From Luteimonas mephitis DSM 12574 (GTDB taxonomy: Bacteria; Pseudomonadota; Gammaproteobacteria; Xanthomonadales; Xanthomonadaceae), in the NCBI RefSeq assembly GCF_000422305.1, contig NZ_AULN01000012.1:62001-126000 (forward strand): DNA of 64,000 nt, read 5' to 3'. The stretch's first letter is position 1; each line of letters begins with the position of its first letter. Under the pieces are notes generated by a model. That model saw only the letters and a program-made list of their open reading frames with translations, was not told the DNA's origin and searched no databases. The translations under genes and the position numbers were made by a program. Shown one piece after another: positions 26,432 to 34,128 of the stretch.

Positions 26432-27777
26432 CCCATCCGACCGCAGATGCCATCGGCACCGCAACAACGGCACCGCGCAGCGGCTGGCGCTGGGCGCCGT
26501 ACTGGGTGCTGGCGTTCGTCGCGCTGTGGCCGGCGCCGGGCATCGCCGAGGGCGTGCTGGTGCTCGGCGCGCTGGCGGCGATCTTCAAGCTGCTGGCCAC
26601 CCGCTTCCGCGGCGGCACCGAGCTGCTCAGCGGCCCGGCGTGGGCACTGACCAGCGCGCTGTTCTTCGCCTACTGGCTGCCGCAGCTGCTGTCGGCATTC
26701 GACGCGGTCGATGCCAGGCACGCGTTCTACAAGGCCGCCACCGCGCTGCGCTACCTGCCGTTCCTGTGGCTGGTCGCGGCGGCGGTGGCCGACAGGCACG
26801 GCCGCCGCATCACCTTCGGCGGCCTGGCGATCATCGCCGGCGCGTGGACGCTGGACGCGCTGCTGCAGGCGCTGTCCGGGACCAGCCCGCTGTTCTGGGG
26901 ACTGGATGCGCTCAAGCAGCTGATCGAACACCGGCCGATGTGCAGCGCCGAGGAAGTCGCGGCGGTCGACCGCCTCAGCGGCATCCTCGGGCCGTGCAAC
27001 CTCAAGCTCGGCATCGTGCTGGCCAGCCTGTCGCCGTTCGTGCTGTACGTCGCCGGACGTCGCTTCGGCAGCGTCGGCTGGATCGTTGCCGCGGCGCTGG
27101 TCGGGGTGGTCATCCTGCTCGGCGGCGCGCGCGCGTCGTGGATCACGTATGCGCTGGTGCTGCTGTTCTCCGGCTGGCGCCTGCTGGGCTGGAAGAAGCT
27201 GGCGGGCGTGTTCGTGTTCGGCGGTGCGTTGCTGCTGGTGCTGGCGCTGACCGTGCCGCAGGTGCGCGACCGCGTCGAACGCACGGCGCAGGCGCTGACC
27301 GCCGACGAGACCGGGCTGGACAGTGCGCTGTCGGGGCGCGGCCGGATCTGGGGCGCGGCGCTGTGCATGGCGCGCGAGCATCCGGTCAACGGCGTGGGTG
27401 CGCGCAGCTTCCGCGAAGCATTCCCGGCCTGCGACCCGGAGCCGGAACAGATCCCGGCCTGGGGTTCGGGCCCGGCCTTCCACGCGCACCAGATCGTGCT
27501 GGAGATCCTCAGCGAAACCGGCCTGATCGGCCTGCTGCTGTGGCTGTCGGGCGCTGCGCTGGCGTGGCGCGCATGGCGATTCGCCGACGATGGCGCGCGC
27601 GACCGGGCGCGGCCGGCGATGCTGGCGCTGGCGGTCACGGTGTTCCCGTTCAACACGCACCTGGCGTTCTATTCGACGTTCTGGGGTGGGCTGACGCTGC
27701 TGCTGGCGGCGCTGTTCGCGGGCAGTTTGCTGGCGCGTGCGGAGCCGCCGCCGGGCGAAGTTCCCGCGGCGCAGTGA
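26428..27777 (+). CDS. O-antigen ligase-like polytopic membrane protein (Wzy_C)
   Basis: This is 449 residues from ATG 26428, overlapping the glycosyltransferase gene by four bases. It has about 10-12 membrane helices and a large periplasmic loop between about residues 300 and 365 (SGRGRIWGAALCMAREHPVNGVG ... HAHQIVLEILSETGLIGL). The SGR-x-WGAAL and HAHN-like segments are those of WaaL/Wzy_C proteins, which join O-polysaccharide to lipid A-core in the periplasm. A role in LPS assembly fits the adjoining lpxL and waaA genes. Confidence 0.88.
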   Translation: MTHPTADAIGTATTAPRSGWRWAPYWVLAFVALWPAPGIAEGVLVLGALAAIFKLLATRFRGGTELLSGPAWALTSALFFAYWLPQLLSAFDAVDARHAFYKAATALRYLPFLWLVAAAVADRHGRRITFGGLAIIAGAWTLDALLQALSGTSPLFWGLDALKQLIEHRPMCSAEEVAAVDRLSGILGPCNLKLGIVLASLSPFVLYVAGRRFGSVGWIVAAALVGVVILLGGARASWITYALVLLFSGWRLLGWKKLAGVFVFGGALLLVLALTVPQVRDRVERTAQALTADETGLDSALSGRGRIWGAALCMAREHPVNGVGARSFREAFPACDPEPEQIPAWGSGPAFHAHQIVLEILSETGLIGLLLWLSGAALAWRAWRFADDGARDRARPAMLALAVTVFPFNTHLAFYSTFWGGLTLLLAALFAGSLLARAEPPPGEVPAAQ

Positions 27778-27996
27778 GTCGCGCAGGCATTTCTTCCGTT
27801 TGCTGAAGGCCAATCGGCCAGCCGTTTCACCGCTTGCCAGGACAATTGGCTGCGCCGTTGGTCGGGGCTACGCCCCAAGCGCGCTCTTCGCGTTGCCGCC
27901 GCGGATTCGTCGCAGGGCGGGTCTTGACCTGCCGGCCGTTCCCGTTTCGCCGACATCAAGATCAAGAGCTTTCGCGCCGTGACGGCGCGAGCCACC

Positions 27997-28140
27997 TTTC
28001 TTTGCTTGTGCAAAGAAACCTGGCGCAAAGAAACACACCCCGCCTGCGCGCCCGACGCTGCGCGTCGCGTCCGCGGAGCCGGCGGGATTTTCCGAGGGGG
28101 CATCCTGCCCCCGCGGAAAACGCCGCACATCCATGTGCGG
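27997..28140. repeat. Interspersed element, hairpin plus CACATCCATGTG, copy 2
   Basis: Starts with TTTCTTTGC-TTGT-GCAAAGAAA (27997-28018) and ends with CCGCACATCCATGTGCGG (28123-28140), as in copy 1 at 24708. The interior is diverged. Confidence 0.65.
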
Positions 28141-28194
28141 CGCCCTGCGGGTCTGATCCGCCGGCCCCGCCGCTACGGAGGGGCCCCGAAGATC

Positions 28195-28272
28195 AACATC
28201 AACATCAACGGCAACAGCAACAGCAACAGCAACAGCAACATCAACATCAACGGCAACGGCAACGGCAACGGC
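28195..28272. repeat. Array of thirteen AACNNC hexamers
   Basis: Order of units: AACATC x2, AACGGC, AACAGC x4, AACATC x2, AACGGC x4. It lies in the gap between two convergent genes and is not part of a credible gene. Confidence 0.9.
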
Positions 28273-28287
28273 ACCAATCGTCGCCCC

Positions 28288-28405
28288 TGTAGGAGCGGCG
28301 GAAGCCGCGAGCTCTTGATCTTGATCTTGTAGGAGCGGCTTCAGCCGCGAGCTCTGGGCGACTTGGCGAAGATCAGGAACTCGCGGCTGAAGCCGCTCCT
28401 GCAAG
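28288..28405. repeat. Three GTAGGAGCGGCTTCAGCCGCGAGCTC REPs
   Basis: Two direct copies (28289-28315, 28328-28355) and one inverted copy (28379-28403), the last two forming a large hairpin just after lpxL. The whole 27778-28413 gap consists of repeats; no gene was seen. Confidence 0.85.
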
Positions 28406-28413
28406 GGCGCCGG

Positions 28414-29328
28414 CTAGGCGTACGGCGAGACGCCGTCCGGCGTGCGCTTGAAGCGCCTGTGGATCCACAGGTACTGCGCGGGCGCGGCGCGGGCCATGGT
28501 TTCGATGCCGGCCATGACGCGGGCGGTGTCGACGGTGGCGTCCTTCGAGGGGAAATCGTCGAAGGCTGGCCACAGTTTCAGGGTGTAGCCGCCGTCGGCG
28601 CGGCGCGCGTGCTGGAAGAGCACGACCGCCGCGCCGGACATGCGCGCGAGCTGGTGGGTGGAGGTCAGGCTGTGCGCAGGCCGCCCGAAGAACGGGACGT
28701 AGACGCTGTCGCCGCGGCTGGGATCCTGGTCGGGCGCGTACCACAGCAGGCCGCCGCGCTTGAGGTGCTTCACCGCGCCGCGCACGTCCTGCTTCGGGAA
28801 CATCGCCGCGGCATAGCGCGCGCGGCCGCGACGCACGGCCCATTCCATCGCCGGCTGCGCGTGCGGGCGATACATGCCGGCGAGCGGGATGTGGTCGCAC
28901 ATCAGTCGGCCGCAGACTTCCAGCGTGGTGAAGTGGCCGGAGACGACGATCACGCCGCGGCCGTCGGCGCGCGCGGCCTCGATGTGCTCCAGGCCTTCCA
29001 CCACGAGGCCGCGGCGCAGCGACGCGACCGATCCCCACCACGCGCGTGCGAACTCGAACAGGCCGATCGCCAGCGACCGGAAGTGTTCGCGCAGCAGTTC
29101 GTCGCGCGCCGCTGCATCGAGCTTCGGGAAGCACAGTTCGAGATTGCGTTGCGCGATCCGGCGGCGCTCGCCCAGCAGCGTGCACAGCAGCGCGCCCAGC
29201 GGCCGGCCGAGCGCGCGCTGCCACGACCACGGCAGCCGCGCGAGCAGCGCCATCGCGCCGATGCCCAGCCACGTCGGCCAGTGGCGCGGGCCGAGTGGAG
29301 GCGGGCCGATGTCGGGAGTTGCGCTCAT
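28414..29328 (-). CDS. lpxL: Lipid A acyltransferase (LpxL/HtrB family)
   Basis: This is 304 residues from ATG 29328. A membrane-anchoring N-terminus (WPTWLGIGAMALLARLP) precedes the acyltransferase core. The catalytic H-x4-E is in VSGHFTTLEVCG (about residue 130), and DQDPSRGDSVYVPFFG and the terminal LWIHRRFKRTP are typical of HtrB. The enzyme adds a secondary acyl chain to Kdo2-lipid IVA from acyl-ACP at the inner membrane. It is divergent from waaA, which makes its acceptor. Which acyl chain is transferred cannot be told. Confidence 0.9.
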   Translation of the reverse strand: MSATPDIGPPPLGPRHWPTWLGIGAMALLARLPWSWQRALGRPLGALLCTLLGERRRIAQRNLELCFPKLDAAARDELLREHFRSLAIGLFEFARAWWGSVASLRRGLVVEGLEHIEAARADGRGVIVVSGHFTTLEVCGRLMCDHIPLAGMYRPHAQPAMEWAVRRGRARYAAAMFPKQDVRGAVKHLKRGGLLWYAPDQDPSRGDSVYVPFFGRPAHSLTSTHQLARMSGAAVVLFQHARRADGGYTLKLWPAFDDFPSKDATVDTARVMAGIETMARAAPAQYLWIHRRFKRTPDGVSPYA

Positions 29329-29567
29329 GCCGCGATTCTACCGGTGGCGAGCAGCGGCCCGGCCGGCCATGCAGCGGCCGCTTCCGCAGGCCCGGCTTCA
29401 ATAACGGGCCTGATCCACGGATGAGTGGAATTCCGTTGGCGCTGCGCGAATGCGGCTCCGGTGCGATGCACAACCCGGCATTCGACCGTGGCAATGGAAA
29501 ACCGGCGCTTGCGAAGGATGACGATCAATCAGAATCCCGAATCCCGAATCCCCGCTATCCTTCCCGG

Positions 29568-30866
29568 ATGCGGAACGACCCGATCGAACACCTGCTGCGC
29601 GCCCTGTATTCGGCCGCGCTGTACCTGCTGGTGCCGGTCACGGTGTATCACCTGATCTGGCGCGGTTTCCGCCAGCCCGAATACTTCCAGCGATGGAACG
29701 AGCGCTACGCCGCGTACGGCGCGCAGGGGCACCACGAAACCGTGTGGATCCACGCGGTCTCGGTGGGCGAGGTTGGCGCGGCAGCGCCGCTGATCAACGC
29801 CCTGCTGCGCGAACGGCCGGACCTGCGCCTGCTGGTCAGCACGATCACGCCCACCGGTTCGTCGCGCGCGCGCGCGCTGTGGGGCGACCGCGTCGAACAC
29901 GTCTACCTGCCCTACGACCTGTCCGGCGCGGTGCGTCGCTTCCTCAGGCACTACCGGCCGCGGCTGGGCCTGATCGTGGAAACCGAGCTGTGGCCGAACC
30001 TGCTGTTCTGCTGCCGCGACCAGGGCATTCCGGTCTACATCGTCAATGCGCGCCTGTCCGAGCGATCGCTGCGCGGCTATCGGGTGCTGCGGGCGCTGGT
30101 CGGGCGCGCATTGCGCACGCTGCGCGCAGTCGCCGCGCAGTCGCGCCGCGATGGCGAGCGCTTCGTGCGCCTGGGCGCCGACCGCGATGCGGTGGTGGTC
30201 ACCGGCAACCTGAAGTTCGACATCGCGATGGACCCGCGCTGGCAGGCGTCGGCGGCCACGTTCCGCGAGCATGCGGGCACGCGTCCGGCGTGGATCGCCG
30301 CCAGCACGCATCCCGAAGAGGAGGCGGCGGTGGTCGCGATCCACCGGCGCCTGCGCGAACGCTGGCCCGACCTGCTGCTGCTGTGGGCGCCGCGCCATCC
30401 CGAGCGCTTCCGGCCGGTGTCGCAGGCTGCGATCGACGCCGGCTGGCGCGTGGCCACGCGCCGGCTGACCCGCTGGCCGGACCGCGACGACGCGGTGTTC
30501 GTGATCGACACGCTTGGCGAGCTGATGGATTTCTACGCCTGCGCGCAGGTCGCCTTCGTCGGCGGCAGCCTGCAGGACATCGGCGGCCACAACATGCTCG
30601 AGCCGGCGGCGGTGGGGACCGCGGTGGTCACCGGGCCGCACCTGCACAACTTCGCCGACATCGCCCGGCAGCTGCGCAGCGTCGATGCGCTGTGCGTGGG
30701 CGAGGATGCCGACGCGGTGGGCGATGCGATCGAGGCGCTGCTCGCCGACGGCGCGCGCCGCACCGCGATGACCGCGGCCGGCATGGCGCTGGTGATGCAG
30801 GGACGCGGCGCGCTGGCACGCACGCTCGAGCTGGTTGGCCGGGACCTGCCGCGCAAGCCGGCCTGA
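29568..30866 (+). CDS. waaA: 3-deoxy-D-manno-octulosonic acid (Kdo) transferase
   Basis: This is 432 residues from ATG 29568. It attaches Kdo from CMP-Kdo to lipid IVA. An N-terminal membrane helix (LYSAALYLLVPVTVYHLIWRG) anchors it. Family signatures: WIHAVSVGEVGAAAPLI with the catalytic Glu, TPTGSSRARALWGDRVEHVYLPYDL, ETELWPNLL, NARLSERSLRGY and GGSLQDIGGHNMLEPAAVGTAV. Upstream there are GAATCCC direct repeats (29530-29550) that may hold regulatory sites; longer in-frame starts are rejected because they lie in that repetitive DNA. Confidence 0.95.
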   Translation: MRNDPIEHLLRALYSAALYLLVPVTVYHLIWRGFRQPEYFQRWNERYAAYGAQGHHETVWIHAVSVGEVGAAAPLINALLRERPDLRLLVSTITPTGSSRARALWGDRVEHVYLPYDLSGAVRRFLRHYRPRLGLIVETELWPNLLFCCRDQGIPVYIVNARLSERSLRGYRVLRALVGRALRTLRAVAAQSRRDGERFVRLGADRDAVVVTGNLKFDIAMDPRWQASAATFREHAGTRPAWIAASTHPEEEAAVVAIHRRLRERWPDLLLLWAPRHPERFRPVSQAAIDAGWRVATRRLTRWPDRDDAVFVIDTLGELMDFYACAQVAFVGGSLQDIGGHNMLEPAAVGTAVVTGPHLHNFADIARQLRSVDALCVGEDADAVGDAIEALLADGARRTAMTAAGMALVMQGRGALARTLELVGRDLPRKPA

Positions 30867-30946
30867 ACGGGTTTGCGCCGCCCGGGGCGCCAGGAACGCG
30901 ACGGCTCGGCATGGCCGGGCCGCGGAGGCAGTCGATGGAGGCGGGC

Positions 30947-32338
30947 TTACCGGGCCTGCGGGTCGCCCGGCTGCATTGCCGACTCGGTTGAAAGCTGTGC
31001 GTTGGCATCGACGGTGAGCAGGCGGTTGACGTCCTGCACGTCGGCGTAATCCAGAGAGCCGGCCGACTGGTCGAGCAGCAGCCGGTTCTGCAGGTAGTTG
31101 TACTTGGCGATCGCGTAGGCCTGGCGCGCGTTGAACAGGTTCTGCTGGTTGATCAGCACGTCCAGCACGGTGCGCGTGCCGACTTCCAGGCCGACCTGCG
31201 ATGCATCGTAGGCGGCTTCGGCAGAGACCACCGCCAGCCGCCGCGCCTCGATCTCGCTGATGCCGGCCACCAGGGTCTGGTACGAGTTGCGGGTGTTGCG
31301 CTCCACGGCGCGCTTCTGCTGCTCGAACTGGTCCTGGCGGATGTCGCGGTTGGCGATCGCCTCGCGCACGCGCGACTGGGTGGCGCCACCGGAGAAGATC
31401 GGCACGGTCAGCGTCAGGCCGATGCCGCGGCTTTCGCCCGCGCGCGTCGTTGATGTGGGATCGGTGGGATCGGGGATGAACTCCGGCCCGCCCCAGCTGT
31501 CTCGGTTGCCGTAGGTAGCACCGAAGCTCAGCGTCGGATAGTGCCCGCCGCGCGCGGACGAGACGCCCTGCTCGGCAGATTTGACCTGGTACTCGCTCGA
31601 CTTGAGCGAGGGGTTGTTCTCCATGGCCGAGGCGACCCAGGTGTCGGCGTCCCCACCCGCCGGCAGCTCGGGACGGAAGTCGTCCGGCAGGCCCTTGAGG
31701 TTGCCGATCCGGGTGCCGGTGATCTCGGTCAGCGCCTGGTAGGCATCGGCCAGCGCGTTGCGCTGGGCGATGGTGTTGGCGCGGGCGCTGTCGTACTGGG
31801 CGCGCGCCTCGTGCACGTCGGTGATCGGCGCCAGGCCCACTTCAAGGCGCTTGTCGGCGTAGTCGAACTGGCGCTTGAGCGCGGTCTCGGCGGCCTCGGC
31901 GGCGGCCAGCGTCTCGATCGCCACCAGCACGTTGAAGTAGGCGGCGGAGGTGCGGGTGATCAGCGAATCACCGGCGGCTTCCAGGTCGTAGTCGGCCGCG
32001 TGGCTGAGCGCATTCTGCGCGCGCACGTTGGCGAAGCTGCTCCAGTTGAAAACCGTCTGGTCGAGGTTGGCGCTGTAACTGCGCGTGGTCGGGTCCGAGT
32101 AGTCCTGGCCGGCCACGTGCGAGCGCGACAGCGAGGCGCTGCCGTTGATCTGCGGCAGCAACTGGGCACGCGCCTGCACCGCGCCTTCCTTCTGCGCGAG
32201 GCGGCCGGACTCGGCCGCTGCAAGCTGCGGGTCGCCGGTGCGGGCGAGCTCGTACGTCTGCAGCAGGTCTTCGGCGAATGCCGAGGCGGGCAGCAGGGCG
32301 GCCAGGGCGAGCGCGAGGGCGAGGGGGCGGCGGCTCAT
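30947..32338 (-). CDS. tolC: TolC-family outer-membrane efflux and type I secretion channel
   Basis: This is 463 residues from ATG 32338, with AAGGAACTCC before it. Sec signal (cleavage near AFA-ED), then two outer-membrane efflux repeats of coiled helices and strands: DLLQTYELARTGDPQL at the start, and YPTLSFGATYGNRDSW with GIGLTLTVPIFSGGATQSRV opening the second half. TolC trimers form the exit duct for RND pumps and type I secretion; the RTX protein at 59346 is a possible client. It is followed on the same strand from pcm with a 46-nt gap, the conserved xanthomonad order. Confidence 0.95.
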   Translation of the reverse strand: MSRRPLALALALAALLPASAFAEDLLQTYELARTGDPQLAAAESGRLAQKEGAVQARAQLLPQINGSASLSRSHVAGQDYSDPTTRSYSANLDQTVFNWSSFANVRAQNALSHAADYDLEAAGDSLITRTSAAYFNVLVAIETLAAAEAAETALKRQFDYADKRLEVGLAPITDVHEARAQYDSARANTIAQRNALADAYQALTEITGTRIGNLKGLPDDFRPELPAGGDADTWVASAMENNPSLKSSEYQVKSAEQGVSSARGGHYPTLSFGATYGNRDSWGGPEFIPDPTDPTSTTRAGESRGIGLTLTVPIFSGGATQSRVREAIANRDIRQDQFEQQKRAVERNTRNSYQTLVAGISEIEARRLAVVSAEAAYDASQVGLEVGTRTVLDVLINQQNLFNARQAYAIAKYNYLQNRLLLDQSAGSLDYADVQDVNRLLTVDANAQLSTESAMQPGDPQAR

Positions 32339-32384
32339 GCGGAGTTCCTTGGGATCAGGGCACTTGGCTTCAGCGCAAGTGGTT

Positions 32385-33035
32385 TCAGAAGACGAAGGCC
32401 GGCACCGGGGCCGCGCCGACGAGGTAAGTGAGGTCGGTCTCGAACAACGATTCAGTGCGGATGCCGTTGACATCCTGGCGCAGCAGCGCCGCATCCAGCA
32501 CCGGCGGGTTGCCGCGGACCACGAACATGCGCCCACCGGGACGCAGCCACTGCAGGAAACGTGACGGCACCGCGGCGACGGCGCCGGTGACGCAGATCGC
32601 GTCGAAGCGCCGATCGGTGTCCCACGCCATCGCGTCGGCCACTTCCACCGCGACGTTGGCGATGCCCTGCGCCTGCAGGCGGGCGCGCGCGAGGTCGACG
32701 AAGTCGGCGTGGCGCTCGAGGCTGACCACGTCGCGCGCCAGCATGCCCAGGCATGCGGACAGGAAGCCGCTGCCGGTGCCGATCTCCAGCACCTCGTCGC
32801 CGGGGTCGAGTTCCAGCGCCTGCAGCGCGCGGCCTTCGACGACGGGCTTCATCATGCGTTCGCCGTGGCCGAGCGGCAGTTCGATGTCGGCATAGGCGAG
32901 CGCGCGGTGGGTCTCGGACACGAACGCCTCGCGGGGCAGCCGGACCAGCACGTCCAGGACGCGCACGTCGAGCACGTCCCAGGGACGCACCTGCTGTTCC
33001 ACCATCGTTTCGCGGGCCTTGGTGTAGTCCATCAT
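32385..33035 (-). CDS. pcm: Protein-L-isoaspartate O-methyltransferase
   Basis: This is 216 residues from ATG 33035 (a second Met follows directly). It repairs isoaspartyl residues by SAM-dependent methylation. The SAM site VLEIGTGSGFLSACL (about residues 82-96) and VVSLERHADFVDLARARL follow a helical N-terminus with the VEQQVRPWDV motif of the Xanthomonas-type short form. Upstream of tolC in one probable transcript. Confidence 0.92.
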   Translation of the reverse strand: MMDYTKARETMVEQQVRPWDVLDVRVLDVLVRLPREAFVSETHRALAYADIELPLGHGERMMKPVVEGRALQALELDPGDEVLEIGTGSGFLSACLGMLARDVVSLERHADFVDLARARLQAQGIANVAVEVADAMAWDTDRRFDAICVTGAVAAVPSRFLQWLRPGGRMFVVRGNPPVLDAALLRQDVNGIRTESLFETDLTYLVGAAPVPAFVF

Positions 33036-33193
33036 CGCTGCTCTTCTCTTTAGGGGAGTGGTGCGGTCAGCCCACCATTTTAACCGTGTTTGACCCCTGT
33101 CCCCGCATCAGCGGGCAGGAAGCAGGATGGCTGTTGCAGCACAGCAGCACGCAGTGCCGGAAGTCACCGAGACCGCCGGCACCGTGCGCATGG

Positions 33194-33874
33194 TCACGCG
33201 CGGGCGCCGTCCTTCGCGTGGTGGGCGTAGGCGCGCAGGAACATGTCCACCGCCGCGGCGAGATGCTCTTCCACCGGACGGGCCCCCTTGAGGCAGCCGA
33301 ACACCAGCCGCGCGTGCGCCTCGCCCTTGAGCAGGGCAAAGAACTGCGATGCGGCAAGCGGGACATCGGCGATGTCGAGTTCGCCGGCATCGACGCGCTT
33401 TTGCAGCAGCGCCGCGAAGACCGCCTGGATGCGCTCGGGGCCGGCTTGCCAGAAGATCGCCGGCAGCGGCGAACCGGTGATCTGCGGAGTGCACATGATG
33501 CGATGGCCGGCGACGGCCTCGGGCGAGCTGACCATCGCGAAGAAGGCATGCGCGATCGTCAGCAGGCGCTCGCGCAGCGGCATCTCGGGCGCCGCTTCGA
33601 ACAGGGCGTCAGGCAGCTGGGTTTCGCAGTGCGACTTGACCGCGGCCGCGAACAGCGCCTCCTTGTCGCCGAAATGGCTGTAGACGGTGAGCTTGGACAC
33701 GCCGGCCTCGGCGGCGATCTGGTCCATGCTGGTGCGGTCGAATCCGTGCACGGTGAACATGCGCTTGGCAGCCTCGAGGATCGCCGCGCCCTTGGCGAGA
33801 TCCTTGGGGCGACCGGGGCTGGCGTGCCTGACAGGCGCTGCGGCGCCGGGCTTGCGGGCGGGGGGAACTGACAT
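33194..33874 (-). CDS. TetR/AcrR-family transcriptional repressor
   Basis: This is 226 residues from ATG 33874. The N-terminal DNA-binding domain (about residues 28-75) has ILEAAKRMFTVHGFDRTSMDQIA and the helix-turn-helix AGVSKLTVYSHFGDKEALF. The C-terminal ligand domain matches TetR_C-type efflux regulators. Position just upstream of pcm-tolC suggests control of tolC and of itself. An operator-like palindrome sits at 33886-33900. Confidence 0.92.
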   Translation of the reverse strand: MSVPPARKPGAAAPVRHASPGRPKDLAKGAAILEAAKRMFTVHGFDRTSMDQIAAEAGVSKLTVYSHFGDKEALFAAAVKSHCETQLPDALFEAAPEMPLRERLLTIAHAFFAMVSSPEAVAGHRIMCTPQITGSPLPAIFWQAGPERIQAVFAALLQKRVDAGELDIADVPLAASQFFALLKGEAHARLVFGCLKGARPVEEHLAAAVDMFLRAYAHHAKDGARA

Positions 33875-33885
33875 GGCCTAATACT

Positions 33886-33900
33886 AGACCAATCGGTTCT
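33886..33900. promoter_or_regulatory. Probable TetR operator
   Basis: AGACCAATCGGTTCT, an imperfect inverted repeat with ACC/GGT arms, typical of AcrR-like sites. It lies 11 nt before the tetR start in the divergent region shared with the gltD-like gene. Confidence 0.5.
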
Positions 33901-34071
33901 GTATTTACAGGCGTGGCACCGCCGCCGTTGCCGGCGGTTCCGGTTCGGCGGGCAAGGTCGTGGCCTCGCCGGCCCCTTCCACCGCGGCGCGCATTGCGCG
34001 CTAGACTCGAACCGGCGAGCGTTGGCCGGCGTGTCCGGCCTGCCCGCGGGATGTGCCAGCGAGATTTGCCG

Positions 34072-34110
34072 CAGGATTCCCCGGCAGGATTTCCCAGCAG
34101 GATTCCCCAG
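34072..34110 (+). repeat. Three tandem 13-bp repeats, CAGGATTYCCC(A/G)G
   Basis: Three direct units end 18 nt before the GTG start of the gltD-like gene, close to its Shine-Dalgarno site. Possible regulatory repeats or slippage product. Confidence 0.75.
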
Positions 34111-34128
34111 CAGAATCGGAGCGCAGCG

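Noticed and set aside
28195-28272. CRISPR-like array
   Set aside because: Units are contiguous six-base repeats without spacers, and no cas genes are near.
33913-34128. Upstream extension of the gltD-like protein to an earlier start
   Set aside because: It would translate the 13-bp repeats and part of the tetR promoter; GTG 34129 has a good ribosome site and family-like N-terminus.
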